A stretch of 31,107 bases of DNA from contig WELA01003891.1 in the NCBI GenBank assembly GCA_009602735.1, positions 117,294 through 148,400 of the forward strand, given 5' to 3'. A model generated the notes under the pieces. The model ran no database searches and was not told the origin of the DNA. It saw only the letters and a program-made list of their open reading frames with translations. The DNA is from Mesotaenium endlicherianum. Lineage: Eukaryota; Streptophyta; Zygnematophyceae; Zygnematales; Mesotaeniaceae. Each line of letters opens with the position of its first letter. Within the stretch, counting starts at the first letter, position 1. Position numbers and translations under genes: made by a program. Positions 9,111-20,485 of the stretch are shown piece after piece.

Positions 9111-12100
9111 ATGGGGACTAAGACGGGTGTTAGCAGTCCCATATCACCTGTTAGAGGTGTTTTGGGATTACCCAAGTGGAAGGCATGGGTGCCTCGAAAG
9201 TTTGTATCCACTAGCCGCTCTTCCAGCGGCATAGCAAACGAAGCCTCTACTGTGGAACCTGACGAAGTCGCAGCTGGCTCGGAGCCTTCCAGAAAGTGGG
9301 ATAAAGTCGACGATTTGGTCAGCTGTTTCATGGATTCTGCAAGTCCGGGGGCCGAGGGCAGAGAATCTGGACCTACAGGCTCTCTCCGTGAGCAGCTGCA
9401 AATAGCACTTTGTGAGGCAGGCACAGCAGACATTGCGCATGAGGAGGAACAAAATGCTCACAAGTCCACTCCTGGACAGGGTCAGAGTGCCTCCTGGGTG
9501 AAGGGGACGTTGCAGCGCAGCAACTGCCACAAGTGGCGGAAGGATGTGGAGAGGCACGGGTACCTGAGAGTCCTGGATAGCTTCAGACGCAACGCGATGT
9601 TTGAGGTTGACTACCAGGAGGCGACAGAGCAGGAGGAGAGCTCACCTCACGGGCATGCTAGCGTCGCCATCGAGGGGGCAGCCATTGCCGATAGTGAAGT
9701 GCACAGCTCGTCCTTTCGCGGCACTGCTGACCACCACAATGCAATCAGTCAAAACGGACTCTATCAGAATGCAACTCCAGAGCCTTCTGGTAACGACACC
9801 CATCCTGTCAGAGGTGTGGACCCCAACCGGGACTCGGACACAGGCCTGCACCCGAGCCTGGACCCGAACCTGGCCCGTCCGCAGGAGCGGAGCAGCGGTG
9901 CCACAGGCGCAATGGTCCGCCTGGTGCATCTGGAGAGGGGGGCGAGACTCCCGGTGGGCCCCCAGGGAGCCCCCGCCAGCAGGGAGGGCGGGGAGGGTGG
10001 GGGCGCGGCTGTGAAGCTGATGCGCATCGAGGAGATGATCCACCGCGTGGCCATGCTGGTCGAGACGCGCCCCGAGGACATGGGCACGGAGATGTGGTGC
10101 GACCGGGCGGCTGGGCACCTGGCCGACGTGCTGCTGGATGCCGTCGCTCGCCACCATCTGACGGCTGAGGCCGAGGCTGTCGTGGGGGCTGAGGCCGAGG
10201 CTGGGGCGGTTCCCGGTTGTAGCAGTGGCACTGGGAGCCTACTAGAGGCCCGGGGCAATGTTCAGGCCGGGAGTGTGTTGGAGGGTCCGCATCTGAGGGC
10301 TCCTGACTATGTGGAGCTGACGAGGATGGGGGAGGAGGAAGAGCAAGAGGCAGGAGGCAGCAGAAGGGGTGGTGGTGGGGATGGGGAGGGGGANNNNNNN
10401 NNNNNNNNNNNNNNNNNNNNNNNNNNNNNNNNNNNNNNNNNNNNNNNNNNNNNNNNNNNNNNNNNNNNNNNNNNNNNNNNNNNNNNNNNNNNNNNNNNNN
10501 NNNNNNNNNNNNNNNNNNNNNNNNNNNNNNNNNNNNNNNNNNNNNNNNNNNNNNNNNNNNNNNNNNNNNNNNNNNNNNNNNNNNNNNNNNNNNNNNNNNN
10601 NNNNNNNNNNNNNNNNNNNNNNNNNNNNNNNNNNNNNNNNNNNNNNNNNNNNNNNNNNNNNNNNNNNNNNNNNNNNNNNNNNNNNNNNNNNNNNNNNNNN
10701 NNNNNNNNNNNNNNNNNNNNNNNNNNNNNNNNNNNNNNNNNNNNNNNNNNNNNNNNNNNNNNNNNNNNNNNNNNNNNNNNNNNNNNNNNNNNNNNNNNNN
10801 NNNNNNNNNNNNNNNNNNNNNNNNNNNNNNNNNNNNNNNNNNNNNNNNNNNNNNNNNNNNNNNNNNNNNNNNNNNNNNNNNNNNNNNNNNNNNNNNNNNN
10901 NNNNNNNNNNNNNNNNNNNNNNNNNNNNNNNNNNNNNNNNNNNNNNNNNNNNNNNNNNNNNNNNNNNNNNNNNNNNNNNNNNNNNNNNNNNNNNNGGGGG
11001 GGGGGAGGAGGAGGGGGAGCAGAGCCTGGTGACAACTCTGGAAAGAGTGCACGAGCTGACCAAGGCCAACTCGCTGACGAGGCAGAAGCTTTTCCACGCG
11101 GGCTTTGTGGCGCCACTTGTCGACCTCCTGGGGATGCGCGGCCAGCCCGCGGTCGTGGAGCTGGTGGTGACGGTGCTCCTCAACCTCTCGCTCCATGGTC
11201 CCTGCAAGAAGCTGGTGGCGACGGAGCGCGCCGTCGCACGCCTCGTGCTCGTGCTGCGCTCGGGCTCCGTGCGCGCCCGGGAGAACGCGGCCGCGCTGCT
11301 GTGCAACGTCGCCGACTCCAACGAGGAGCGCAGGCTCGCGGGCCAGCTCGGCGCCATCCCCCCGCTCCTCCAGCTGCTCTGCAGCTTCTCCGGCAACGGG
11401 CCCTCCAGCGGCGGCAGCGGCAGAGCGCAGAAAGACGCGGTGATGGCGGTGCTGCGGCTGGCGCTGTATGCGGAGAACCGGGCGGAGTTCACGCGGTGCG
11501 GCGCCGTGGCACGCATCGTGGCACTCCTGCCGGGTGCCGATGGCGAGCTGGAGGAGAAGGCGCTGGCAGCGCTGTCGGCCATCGTGCGCTGTGTACAGGG
11601 CAACGAGGCGCTGCGGGCGGCCAAGTGCATCCCCGTGCTCGCGGAGGTCGTCGACGGGGGCTCCGACAGGGCCAAGGAGGAGGCGGCGGCGCTGCTGCTG
11701 CGGCTGGTGGTGTCCAGCAAGGGGTGCCGCGAGGAGGTTCTCCGCGAGGGAGTGATGCCGTCGCTGGCGTCGCTGGCGGGGAGGGGCACTCAGCGAGGAC
11801 GCATCAAGGTAGGTTGTGTATGAAGGGCGTTTGCCATCCCACCTCCGCCCTCCTGCAGACATGAGGGGGGGGCTTGGGGGGCATAGAACCTAGTGTTGGG
11901 CAGTGCATGCGCACGTGCCGTGCAAATGATGAGGGCATCGCTGAACATAACCCGCTTGGGATGCGGCCTAGCTGAGCTTTCTAGTCGCCCCTCCCCGGGC
12001 ATTGATCCGGTGGTGCTAGGGTTTGTGGGTGTGCCACTTGTCAAGGCCCTGGACGTGAGCATTGAGCGGGCAGCCTATTTTTCTCCCCTCCTCTTTCTTG

Positions 12101-12533
12101 ACGTGAGCGGTAGCGGGCAGGATGTAGCATGATGCCTGTGTCAAGGGCGGTCCTTTGTTTGAGTGTGCGGTCTTAAATTCTCTAGCTATGCTTTGCTAGA
12201 GCACCGCCCCAAAACGCTTTGCATCACCAGATGTTGCCTTTCGGCGAGTCAAGGCTCATGCTCTGGTCCTTCAAGTGTTCCTCTGGTTACCTGTTAGAGA
12301 CGAAAGGGAAATTAGCGCACAAGTGTGTGTACGTAGTGACATCTGTTTATGTACAGATGTAGGTGTATGTGGGTGTGTGCGTGTGCATATCCTTGTCATT
12401 CTCATATTTGCGAGGAATAGTGGAGTTCATGCTCTTGCTCTGTCTTCTGTTGCAGGCAGAGGCACTGCTGGCCATCCTCCGCGGGGAGACAGACACTTGT
12501 TCTGGCCCTATGGACAACAGGAACACCATTTAA
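9111..12533 (+). CDS. Plant U-box-type ARM-repeat protein, interrupted by an assembly gap
   Basis: The ORF opens at ATG 9111 and runs to the gap at 10394. It encodes about 428 residues of Ser/Gly/Glu-rich sequence that I do not recognise, with short ordered-looking parts (KWRKDVERHGYLRVLDSFRR and MRIEEMIHRVAMLVETRPED). After the gap, 11017-11808 encodes tandem ARM repeats of the plant U-box (PUB) type: TVLLNLSLHGPCKKLV, VLRSGSVRARENAAALL, LGAIPPLLQLL, GGSDRAKEEAAALLLRL. The donor after RIK at 11808 joins in phase 0 to a final exon at 12456-12533 (AEALLAILRGE, then stop TAA), the usual PUB C-terminus. No U-box is visible; it may lie in the gap, or the protein may be ARM-only. The two sides of the gap are in different frames given its stated length. 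PUB proteins with a U-box are E3 ubiquitin ligases; that role is unproven here. The exon is GC-rich. Confidence 0.82.
10394..10995. other. Assembly gap (602 N)
   Basis: The sequence is unknown for 602 bases. Both edges are G-rich: the left side ends GGGGATGGGGAGGGGGA and the right side starts with ten G followed by AGGAGGAGGGGG. The gap interrupts the ARM-repeat gene. Its length may be an estimate. Confidence 0.99.
11809..12455 (+). other. Last intron of the ARM-repeat gene with GT-rich stretch
   Basis: The intron starts GTAGGT and ends TCTTCTGTTGCAG. Between about 12322 and 12390 it is rich in GTGTGT, TGTATG and GTGTGC repeats. No additional coding exon is evident. Confidence 0.8.
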
Positions 12534-13668
12534 TCGATGCACTACAAAGCATGCAGGTCAATGTTGATGACTATCAAAGCATTTGCCTACCTAATGCATC
12601 AACACCACGCCCTCCGGTGCAGACAACGAGTTGGTGATATATGAGTTATGTATATATGTATTTGTAGATGAATGCACGTTAATGTGCAGGGCCTCCTGCC
12701 ATTGGTCAACGATTATTTATGATGAAAGACCGTCATGGAGGTCCCTGCTGTCTATACATCACTCTGTAGTATACTATCAGCCACCTATGAGGATGAAGGT
12801 TGGGAGAAAGCATATTGATGCTTTCATATATCATTAGTACCCTCATAGCTGCATGCGGACTATATTATAGTTATTGAAAGGGTAGGCATGGGTCACTCAT
12901 AAGATTGTTTATTTAACTTGTTCCTCACTTTTCAAGAATTTATCATCTCCAGTTATTATTTCCATATTCCATTGATGTGATGTTTTCACATGTTCACTCA
13001 CAAGTGATTGGCTAGCTGGCAAGGCCTCCCTTGCAGATCTCCAACTTCGACTCACCTATCTGGAGAAATATGTAACTGCCACATGGCTGATCTGTTAAAA
13101 AACATCTGGGCAACACCTTTTATGGCTACGAACATGGTGACGCATTGGTTCACACACTTGGGTCGCCAGGCTCAATATTAAAACCCCAATTTGAGTTGCT
13201 TGTTGTTTACAGAGGACGTCAGATATTGACCTTTTCTCTATTCAGCTTCTAGATACCATGGCCATGAGCATTTCAAGCCCTTCTTTGGAACACTACACAA
13301 GATGCAATTTTATACCTGAGCTACCTCCCTTACGCGGCATGCCATGCTCTCGATTATGGAACAAAGCATACAGCAACGTCCTACACCTCTAACTATAGCT
13401 GCTTGATTTAAACAATTGGAACCTCCCAAGCTTTTTTGCAAGCTCTTCTACTAGACTAATAATCCCTGCTTGCCATTCTGTACAGCTTCACGTACCTCCG
13501 CAAGAACATGGAAGCTCTGCAAAAACATGCACAAAATGACTGCCCTTAAATTGCACAATCCTACACTTTAACCCTGTGTGCAGCTAGCATGTTATGATGA
13601 CGTTTGACATGCTGCAGCTTTGACCTCTGACTCTTACCAAAAAGGACATGTTGACGAGACACCGATTT
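12534..13668. other. Convergent intergenic region, no gene seen
   Basis: These 1.1 kb separate the stop codons of the ARM-repeat gene (plus) and the SAWADEE-RRM gene (minus), so they hold both 3' UTRs. Base composition is more AT-rich than in the exons. I found no ORF or RNA gene that I can support. Confidence 0.5.
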
Positions 13669-16600
13669 TCAGGCATCCTTTGTGGCAACAATGAGAGCGG
13701 ACTCCTCCGCTTCAAACTGTTGTGCGAGCTCCTTCCTGCGCCTCGCTTGCTCCACGTACAGAGCCTCCCACCGCCGAGCCAGCTTCAGCCCAGGGGCGTC
13801 GTCGGAGCACAGCCAGCGGCACAGCAGTTGCGACGTCGAGCTTGCGGGCATCGGGAGGCTCTCCGCCTGCCAAGTGTAAGAACCACAATTGTGTGAGAAT
13901 CAACACGCGTATGATAGTCAGAGGCACTGATGGTCAGGGGTGTCAAAACAGGTGCGAGCTCAGAAGCAGGTGCAGAGAGGACCAGCGTCATCACCATACT
14001 GCATTGGACCTCACAATGACTTGCCCTCACCCTACCCCAACCCGTGCCTCACCCGCACACAAGCCCAAATCCTTGCACTGCACCTAAGGTACGTGGCTTC
14101 ACTTTTCAACTTTTGCTTGCATGATGTGAGGGTAACATTCCACAAGCCAATTTTTTCACCAGAAGCCACATCGCAGATTGTGCTTGGGCTTTTGTGCGTG
14201 CCCACTCTGGGAGTCAATGCATCCACAGAAAGGACGTGCATCCCCCTACAGATTCAGGCAAAGTGCTTGCTCGTGACCACAATCGTCTATCAAGTGGCCC
14301 GCAACTGCGAAGCGCAGAAGCTCCCCTTTATCTGCTTTCGCAATCCGCGGCCAAAACTTTGGCTGACCCAGCTCCAGAGGTGACCCCCGAAGCCACTCTC
14401 TAAGCCCGCGTTGCTTTAGCCCCATGTGCGCCAAAGACAGACACCCGCAACAAGAAACAAGCGTCTCATGAAAGTGGGCGGCTGACTTTCACTAATGTCA
14501 GCTCATGTCAGTCGTGGCTCCCGTCAATCGATGGTCTCAGGCCACGCTTTCCTGCACGAGGTGGAGCTGAACTCTGTGGGGACCAAAGAAAGCACAACCT
14601 CGACCATTCTCAGTCTCAGCCTCATACTCAAGCGGATGTCACAGGGGCCACAATAGGGGCGATAAATGCCCCCCCCCCCCTCCCCCCCGTAAGCAACACG
14701 TCAAGTCTTAACCTGCATATTCTGCCAGGGACCTGATGATAAGCAAAGGATTGCAAATGCAGCACGGGAGAATGCTCTTCCCGCCTCGTCATGAACAGGA
14801 AGTATCTGACGTACGCACGTGACTATTGAGGGGCTGCATGCCTCTTAATTCTGGGAGAAGGGAGGAGTCTGAAGAGAAAGATGGTCATGGCAACGTTCAC
14901 CTTTATGGCGTTCTCTCTCGCCCGTGACCAGAGCCGGTGGTGGGGCTCCAAGGGACGCCCGAAGGGCGACACCATCCACGGCCTGCACGCACTCACGCAT
15001 GCACGCATCCCCGCGCTCATCGACATGTCATCAGCTCGGGCAATCGCTTGCTGTCGAACAAGTTGCCGGGTACACGTTGTGCGTAACTGCATAGGGGGTT
15101 ACAGACATCACCACTGATCTTTTTGTATACTGACTTACTGAGCAGGGTTTAACAAACATGTTTTAGGGTCAGGTAAGATTCCCAACGGCTGCCAGTAGCG
15201 GCAAAAGGGTACTTGATATTTCACACGGGTGTGCTGTAAGACTAGACCAGGCGAGCACACAGAGGCGTCAGAGTCGGCAAGACATCATCAACAAAGAGCC
15301 ACTCCCAGTTAATTGCCAGGTGAGGAAGACACGCACAAGCATTCTCTGCACAAGCACCGATTGCCGTGGAGAAGGTCTAGGATTTTAAGAGCGCAGAAAG
15401 CTATGACGCTGTCGGGCCAAAATCACAGAAAGGGCACGCCAATCATATCCGAGGGAGCACCCTAGAATGTGGAGTTACTCCCTCTCACAAGCGGACAGGA
15501 CAGCACAAGCTGTGGGAGCAAGGAGAGGACAGGGGCCGAGCACTCTGAGGAAATGATGGCCGTTATGGAGGATAAGCACAGAAATTAAAATATACTGTAA
15601 GGTCTTATTGTCTTCGATCTGTCTTGGGCCTGACTAGAGTCATAGGGTTTAGGGAGAGGCTGACCGCGTCATATCTAGGGGGCGAAAGGACTTGAGGCAG
15701 AGCGAGGCAAGGCGAGGCAGGGCGAGGCGGGGCAAGCAGATCCACCATCTCATGGCAGTTGGGCAATGACAGAAGCCCGCATACAAGATGGGCACGCGGG
15801 CTGGAATCTATTCTAGCTTTGAATTGAGGGTTCAGAGCTTCAACAGGTTTAGGGCATAGAGGCGTGCAGGCAGGGGCCGACCTTCCGGACGGGCACACCA
15901 TGGGGCGCCATATGAGGCGAGCCACAGCCACGTCGGCTGCCTCCTGCGACCGGAAGACGCCGAAGCCGAACGCGGTGCTGGCATCAGGGTGCCTGGCAGC
16001 TACCCTCGTCTGCAGCACCCTGTCTCTCCGGATGCAGGGCATAACCTGCACTCCTCTCCCCCTCAGAGGAACAACACGCAGACACTGCTGCGTCAGCCAA
16101 GGCTCCCACCCACCTGACCTCACTAAAACGCTGCAAGGGCCGGCTCCGCTCGGCTCTCGGATATGCACGCGTGTGTTTGTGCAAGAAATTTTGACCAGTG
16201 GCAGCGAAAAGTTACAGGGAAAACTTCTCATAGAGTAGGCTTCTCAGGAAAAGAGCGAACGGAAAAGTTTCCCATCACAGCATACTTGTGCTTGCCAAAC
16301 AATGTCCATATGTGATCACCTTCAATGCATCTCTCTATCTGGCTGACGTCTACAACAGCCTTAAACAGATAGTGAGAAATCATTTCCGACACAATATAAA
16401 TAAATTCTCTTGCAGACCTCACAAAAAAGGAATGGACTCGCAGGGGTCAGGGCAGCCAGCCAGCCCATGTGCCATCTCACCGACCCACCCACCTTGAACG
16501 CATCCTTGAACTGGTCCTGGGTGAGGTCGAGGTCCAAGTTGGCGACGCATATGACGCACCCCTTCTCCACCAGGGACTTGGCGATAGGCCCCAGGTCTTC

Positions 16601-19137
16601 AAACCACAGGACGCGGCTCATGTCCACCCTGCTTGCACAGTCAGCAGCAGCCTGCAGCAGGAGAGCAAGACACGCGCGTGCATTATGTTCCTCTCACACG
16701 CGTCGCCTGGCCTAGCTGCCGAGCAGCGAGATCGCACGCCTGGGGCATACGAAACACCCACTTACTTCCAGCATGAAAAAAACACGGGTCCATCAAAAAC
16801 ATCCAATGTAGAACCACCTCCATCGATAAACCATCCGCATCAGCCTCCCCCCAACATCACTATCCGTCCCTAGATCCAGAGGCCCTAGGCCTCCATCAAA
16901 TGGTCCCCTCTTTCACGAGACCTGATTCGTCCACAGCGAGACAAGCAAACAGGCCACCTCCAAGGGATGGATAGATGGAGGCCTGCACCACAGGCAATCT
17001 CACACAGAAAAGCCAAGCTCACAAGTATGCTGTGGCAGGACTCTCGCCAGCAAGCAAGTCCCCAACCCTCTTCTCCACTGGCTGAAAGAAAGCAAGAGGC
17101 GTCCAAATGACCTGGCCAAGAAGAGACAGCTGGCGGTCTGACCTGTTCTGAGTGCGAGGGCGTGAGGCCATCACAATTTTGCCCGCCCCTTTCCCGGGAG
17201 GTTCCGCCCACATGGGCACCACCTCGTCCTGCTCCTGCTGCTCCTCCTCCCTCTTCCTCTTCGTCGTTGTCGTCAATGTCATCTGAGCTGCACACATCAA
17301 CCACCTCGTTCTCGTCTCCAGTCTCCTTCTTCTGCGTTGGCATGACCCACTTGCCAAGTGGGCCAGAGCTGCCGTCGTCATGTGGACTGTTGATGAGAGC
17401 CTGCTTTAAGGCTGCAGCTGCACTCCCGTTCACATTAAGAAGCCTATGCAGGACAGGGCTTGCCTCAGCCCCGCAAACGTCATGGCCACCACTGCCTCTC
17501 CCATTACCAGAGACTGCATCAAGTTGTCCCACCCCGGCACCAACAGCCACTTCTGGCTTCTCGACCTGCACTTCTTTGACTTCTGGCTGCTTCTTCTGGA
17601 CTGACGCACTGCTTCCAGAGGGGGGTATCACTGCTGCAGCTGATTTTGCTTGGGCCATCTTGAGCTTCTCAGGAAAACCTGCAGCCTTCTCCGTGCCTAT
17701 GTGTCGATCTATCTTGGTCAAGCCAGGACGTGGAGCGGGCAAGATTGGCAACTTGGGTCTCTTGGGGGCAGGTTGTGCAGCAGCAGCAAGAGCAGCATTC
17801 TGTGATGGCTCAGGGTTCAAGCTCTCCTCCCGGTGATGTTTGCCCCCCAAATGTCGTGCGCTTCCATCCGTCCTTCCTCCCTTGGGTCCTGTCATAGGAG
17901 GTGAAGGCTGAGGCTTGAGGACTGTGTTTTTGGAGTGGTGTTCGATCTTAGGTTTGTTCTCAACCTCGTCCGACATTTCTGAGCTCGCCACCTGGCCAGT
18001 TCCTCTAGGCACTGCCTGAGGCCCTTCTTTATGTACCTTGTAATGTCCGGCTACAATCACTGGAGCTTCACTCATTGGGGGATCCAAGAACCTCGTGTCA
18101 GAAGCGTTTGGGCCTCCGTGCCTCCCTTCCTTTGCAAGAGGCACTGTGTGCTCAGCTCTGGGTGGTTCTTGACCGTGGGCCTCTGTTTTGACCTGCATCG
18201 TAGCCGTCAATGGCCTCTGCACAACGATGTTTGCTGCAGCCTTCTCCTGCTGTGCTTCGTCTACCAGCCTAGATCCATTGGGCTTCAACATAGCTGTGGG
18301 TTGTGGCAGGCACTGAAGCTTGCCTGGAGCTGTACCTTTGACGCAATGCTCCCCCTTCCTGTCCTGCCTTTGTGCCTCAAGCGGCTGCTTATCATCAGAG
18401 GCTTCAACAGCAGCAGCAACCGAAACTCGTGCTCCTTGAAGTGCTTCCCTTTCTTTTAATAAATTCAGGTACTTGTGGACAGTTGCATGTTCACAAACAT
18501 CCCCTGAACTTAATAAGCAGATGTCCTTACAATCAACAACCTTCTTAGTGCCCTGCTCTGGTCCCTCGAGCCATTTGACGATGAAGATACAGTTACAAAC
18601 TTCTGAACGTTTTACTATTTTGTGAACACGCCTCTCAATCTGAAGATAGACACAAAGAACAACCATAACATGAGGGCAAGTACCTAGTCATCTTTCCTGA
18701 AAATTCATTCTCGGTGACAAAGAATGTTGAGCTTTTGACAATGTGCATGGAGCTTACTCAAGAAGGTGGATCAATCATACTCCTCCCTTGAGAGTCCAGG
18801 TTGAGATGCACAATATTCACTGCTTACACAGGGAAACGGATGTAAGTCTCACCTTCACAATGACAGCATCAAAGTACTTCTCCCAGGTCCTCCTTTTAAG
18901 CATGACGCAGACAATCATGCTGGCTTTGGCTTTTTTGCACTCACTGTCCTCTAAAGGACTTGACACCAACCTTACACGTTTCTTTACGTCTTCCGGGCCA
19001 AATAAATGCTCATCATCCCCAGGGAAGTCCTCAAATTCGACCTTAAGTGTAGGCCAGTGTATTTCGACCTTGGCTGCGTACCAGGCACTGTCCTTTTCTG
19101 ACTGAACTTCCAGTTCAACTTTAGGATCACCCTTCAT
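13669..19137 (-). CDS. SAWADEE-like domain plus ASI1/IBM2-like RRM protein (apparent 1-base frameshift)
   Basis: Six minus-strand exons: 19137-18853, 18639-17143, 16628-16493, 16045-15882, 14982-14901 and 13866-13669. Residues 1 to about 150 resemble SAWADEE. AWY and the F-x-x-F pair (Y20, F35, F38) sit where the SHH1 methyl-lysine cage lies. PLEDSEC matches the family, and C77, H101, C110 and C112 fit the Cys-His-Cys-x-Cys zinc site. A long Pro/Lys-rich linker contains a candidate nuclear signal (PAPKRPKLP) and an acidic run. Exons 3 and 4 resemble the RRM of ASI1/IBM2 (VLWFEDLG, GCVICVANLDLDLT, FGFGVFRSQEAADVAVARL, CPSGR). The tail (RARENAIK, STSQLLCRWLC, RRWEALYVEQ) resembles the ASI1 C-terminus. 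Exon phases match only if one base is removed in exon 2 near 17249-17251, giving about 786 residues. Likely a nuclear chromatin and RNA-binding factor; that role is inferred from the domains. Confidence 0.75.
14669..14688 (+). repeat. Poly-C tract in an intron
   Basis: Twelve C, one T and seven C in a row lie in the intron between SAWADEE-RRM exons 14982-14901 and 13866-13669. On the transcribed strand this is a G-tract that could form a G-quadruplex. It is also a likely place for assembly error. Confidence 0.85.
15694..15733 (+). repeat. 10-base minisatellite (GAGGCRRGGC), four copies
   Basis: Four adjacent units (gaggcagagc, gaggcaaggc, gaggcagggc, gaggcggggc) form a 10-base tandem repeat inside the 899-base intron between SAWADEE-RRM exons 16045-15882 and 14982-14901. 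No function is suggested. Confidence 0.85.
17249..17251 (-). other. Probable single-base insertion (GGG for GG) in exon 2 of the SAWADEE-RRM gene
   Basis: On the minus strand the acidic run reads GAAGAGGAAGAGGGAGGAGG. In the long upstream frame, translation leaves the acidic run and becomes Gly/Ala-rich, then exits the exon in phase 0, which meets an early stop (TGA) in the RRM exon. Removing one G here keeps an unbroken Glu run and leads into a different frame (EVVPMWAEPPGKGAGK, then ASRPRTQNR). That frame exits in phase 2, exactly what the RRM exon needs. It could be an assembly error, a real mutation or, less likely, an unseen tiny intron. Confidence 0.7.
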
Positions 19138-20485
19138 GATTCACTAAGTGTTGCCTTTAGCGTACTGTATAGCCTTGTTCGCTGACTAATAGAGTCATAT
19201 GAGAACAAAGTCGTGCCCTCAAGTCTCATGATACATTCAAAACGAATCGATGGCGCAACAAGGATCGTGTTGAAGAGGCATACTAGATTAAAGACAAATT
19301 ATTGCCGCAAATGACATCAAAGAGCTCGTAGAACTTCAACCATCCAATTACGCCTGGTATTGTTTGCATGACAAATTGGATGAAGGTCTGGTGTGCAAGT
19401 TTTCATGACGATTTTAACCTGAACAGGGTCGTGCGGGGCTCCTTCTTCCCAAGCTGCATAACTCGCATGCATAGGTTTGGCATGCATGCAGAAAAGGATG
19501 CAGACCGCATCACATTTGCGTACGCCCTGCCTAGTTAGGCTGATCGAATCAGGCTGAAGCGACGTGCAGTTCTTGAACTGTTCTCGAACGTTTTCCCACT
19601 GAACAGAACTCCCGATGTTTAATAGACGATCGACTGCAATTGAATTGCCGAGGCGCATCTGCATATAATCAGTCGCATGGTTACGATGAAGGGCGACGAC
19701 TGCAATCGAGATACATTGCCGAGGCGCGTCTGCAGGCTACAATTGAGTTACACATTATGCCGTATTTGTCCTCGTCGTACCGGTAAGGATGTCATTACTT
19801 GTATTCACTTTGCCAGCTCTTTCTAGCTAACTTAAAAGGACGTCTAAGAGGTTCAAAATTTGCTCAAAAGTATTTTTTTGAAAGCAGTACATTTTGATTC
19901 TTTTGTTTGTATGAGAGATCAATACAGACTTCAACTGTTCATGTTAAGTCGCCGTGGATGATAATATCATTTCATCATATACAGCTATCATATAGCTATT
20001 ACTCGAGGTATGCATGGGGCATAATCCCGCTCTTCACATTTCACCAACATGAATGAGTGTATTATGCAGTTGCTTTAAGTTTGGTGCACCATCTGCCCTT
20101 CTGACAGTTCACATCTGGCCTAAGACAAACCAAGGAGTACTATAGCCACTCCGTATTGAATGTAGGAAGCAAGTACCACATGATTATGTACATGCCCCAC
20201 ATGCACACGTGAAACAAAGTAATTGAAGAAGCCCACTAGCATTTCATCGACCAAGTTCAATGCAAAATGAGTCTTAGAAGGAAACCTGCTACCCACAACG
20301 TGAACTGCCCACCCCGTGAACAGCCCTGTATTCAGTAATCTTTATCATTTCTACTGCCTTGGTTCAGCCAGGTGCGCCTGTCATTAACAGCCAACAACAC
20401 GAGACCCCTCTGGGACTACCACGGTGGCATGTGAGGATTGTGCGAGGAGAGAGATGACTGGGCAAGATGGTTTCTGCAGCGTGGC
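19138..20485. other. Intergenic region, no gene seen
   Basis: This 1.35 kb lies between two tandem minus-strand genes. It should hold the promoter of the SAWADEE-RRM gene (near 19138-19400) and the 3' UTR of the SpoU methyltransferase gene. The part from 19780 to 20060 is AT-rich. The longest open frame (19317-19664, minus) shows no family features. Confidence 0.5.

Noticed and set aside
9808..11862. Long minus-strand open frames (684 and 515 codons) opposite the ARM-repeat gene
   Set aside because: They arise because the gap translates as unknown residues and because the GC-rich sense exon leaves antisense frames open. Their sequence is Pro/Ser/Arg-rich without any family feature.
12456..12637. 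Alternative frame continuing past the ARM-gene stop at 12533
   Set aside because: Only the frame in phase 0 with the donor at 11808 gives the typical AEALLAILRGE ending; the longer frame is out of phase.
17162..17836. 224-codon plus-strand open frame
   Set aside because: It is the antisense shadow of the long second exon of the SAWADEE-RRM gene.
19317..19664. 115-codon minus-strand open frame upstream of the SAWADEE-RRM gene
   Set aside because: No family motif and no splice context tie it to a gene; its length is within chance for this composition.
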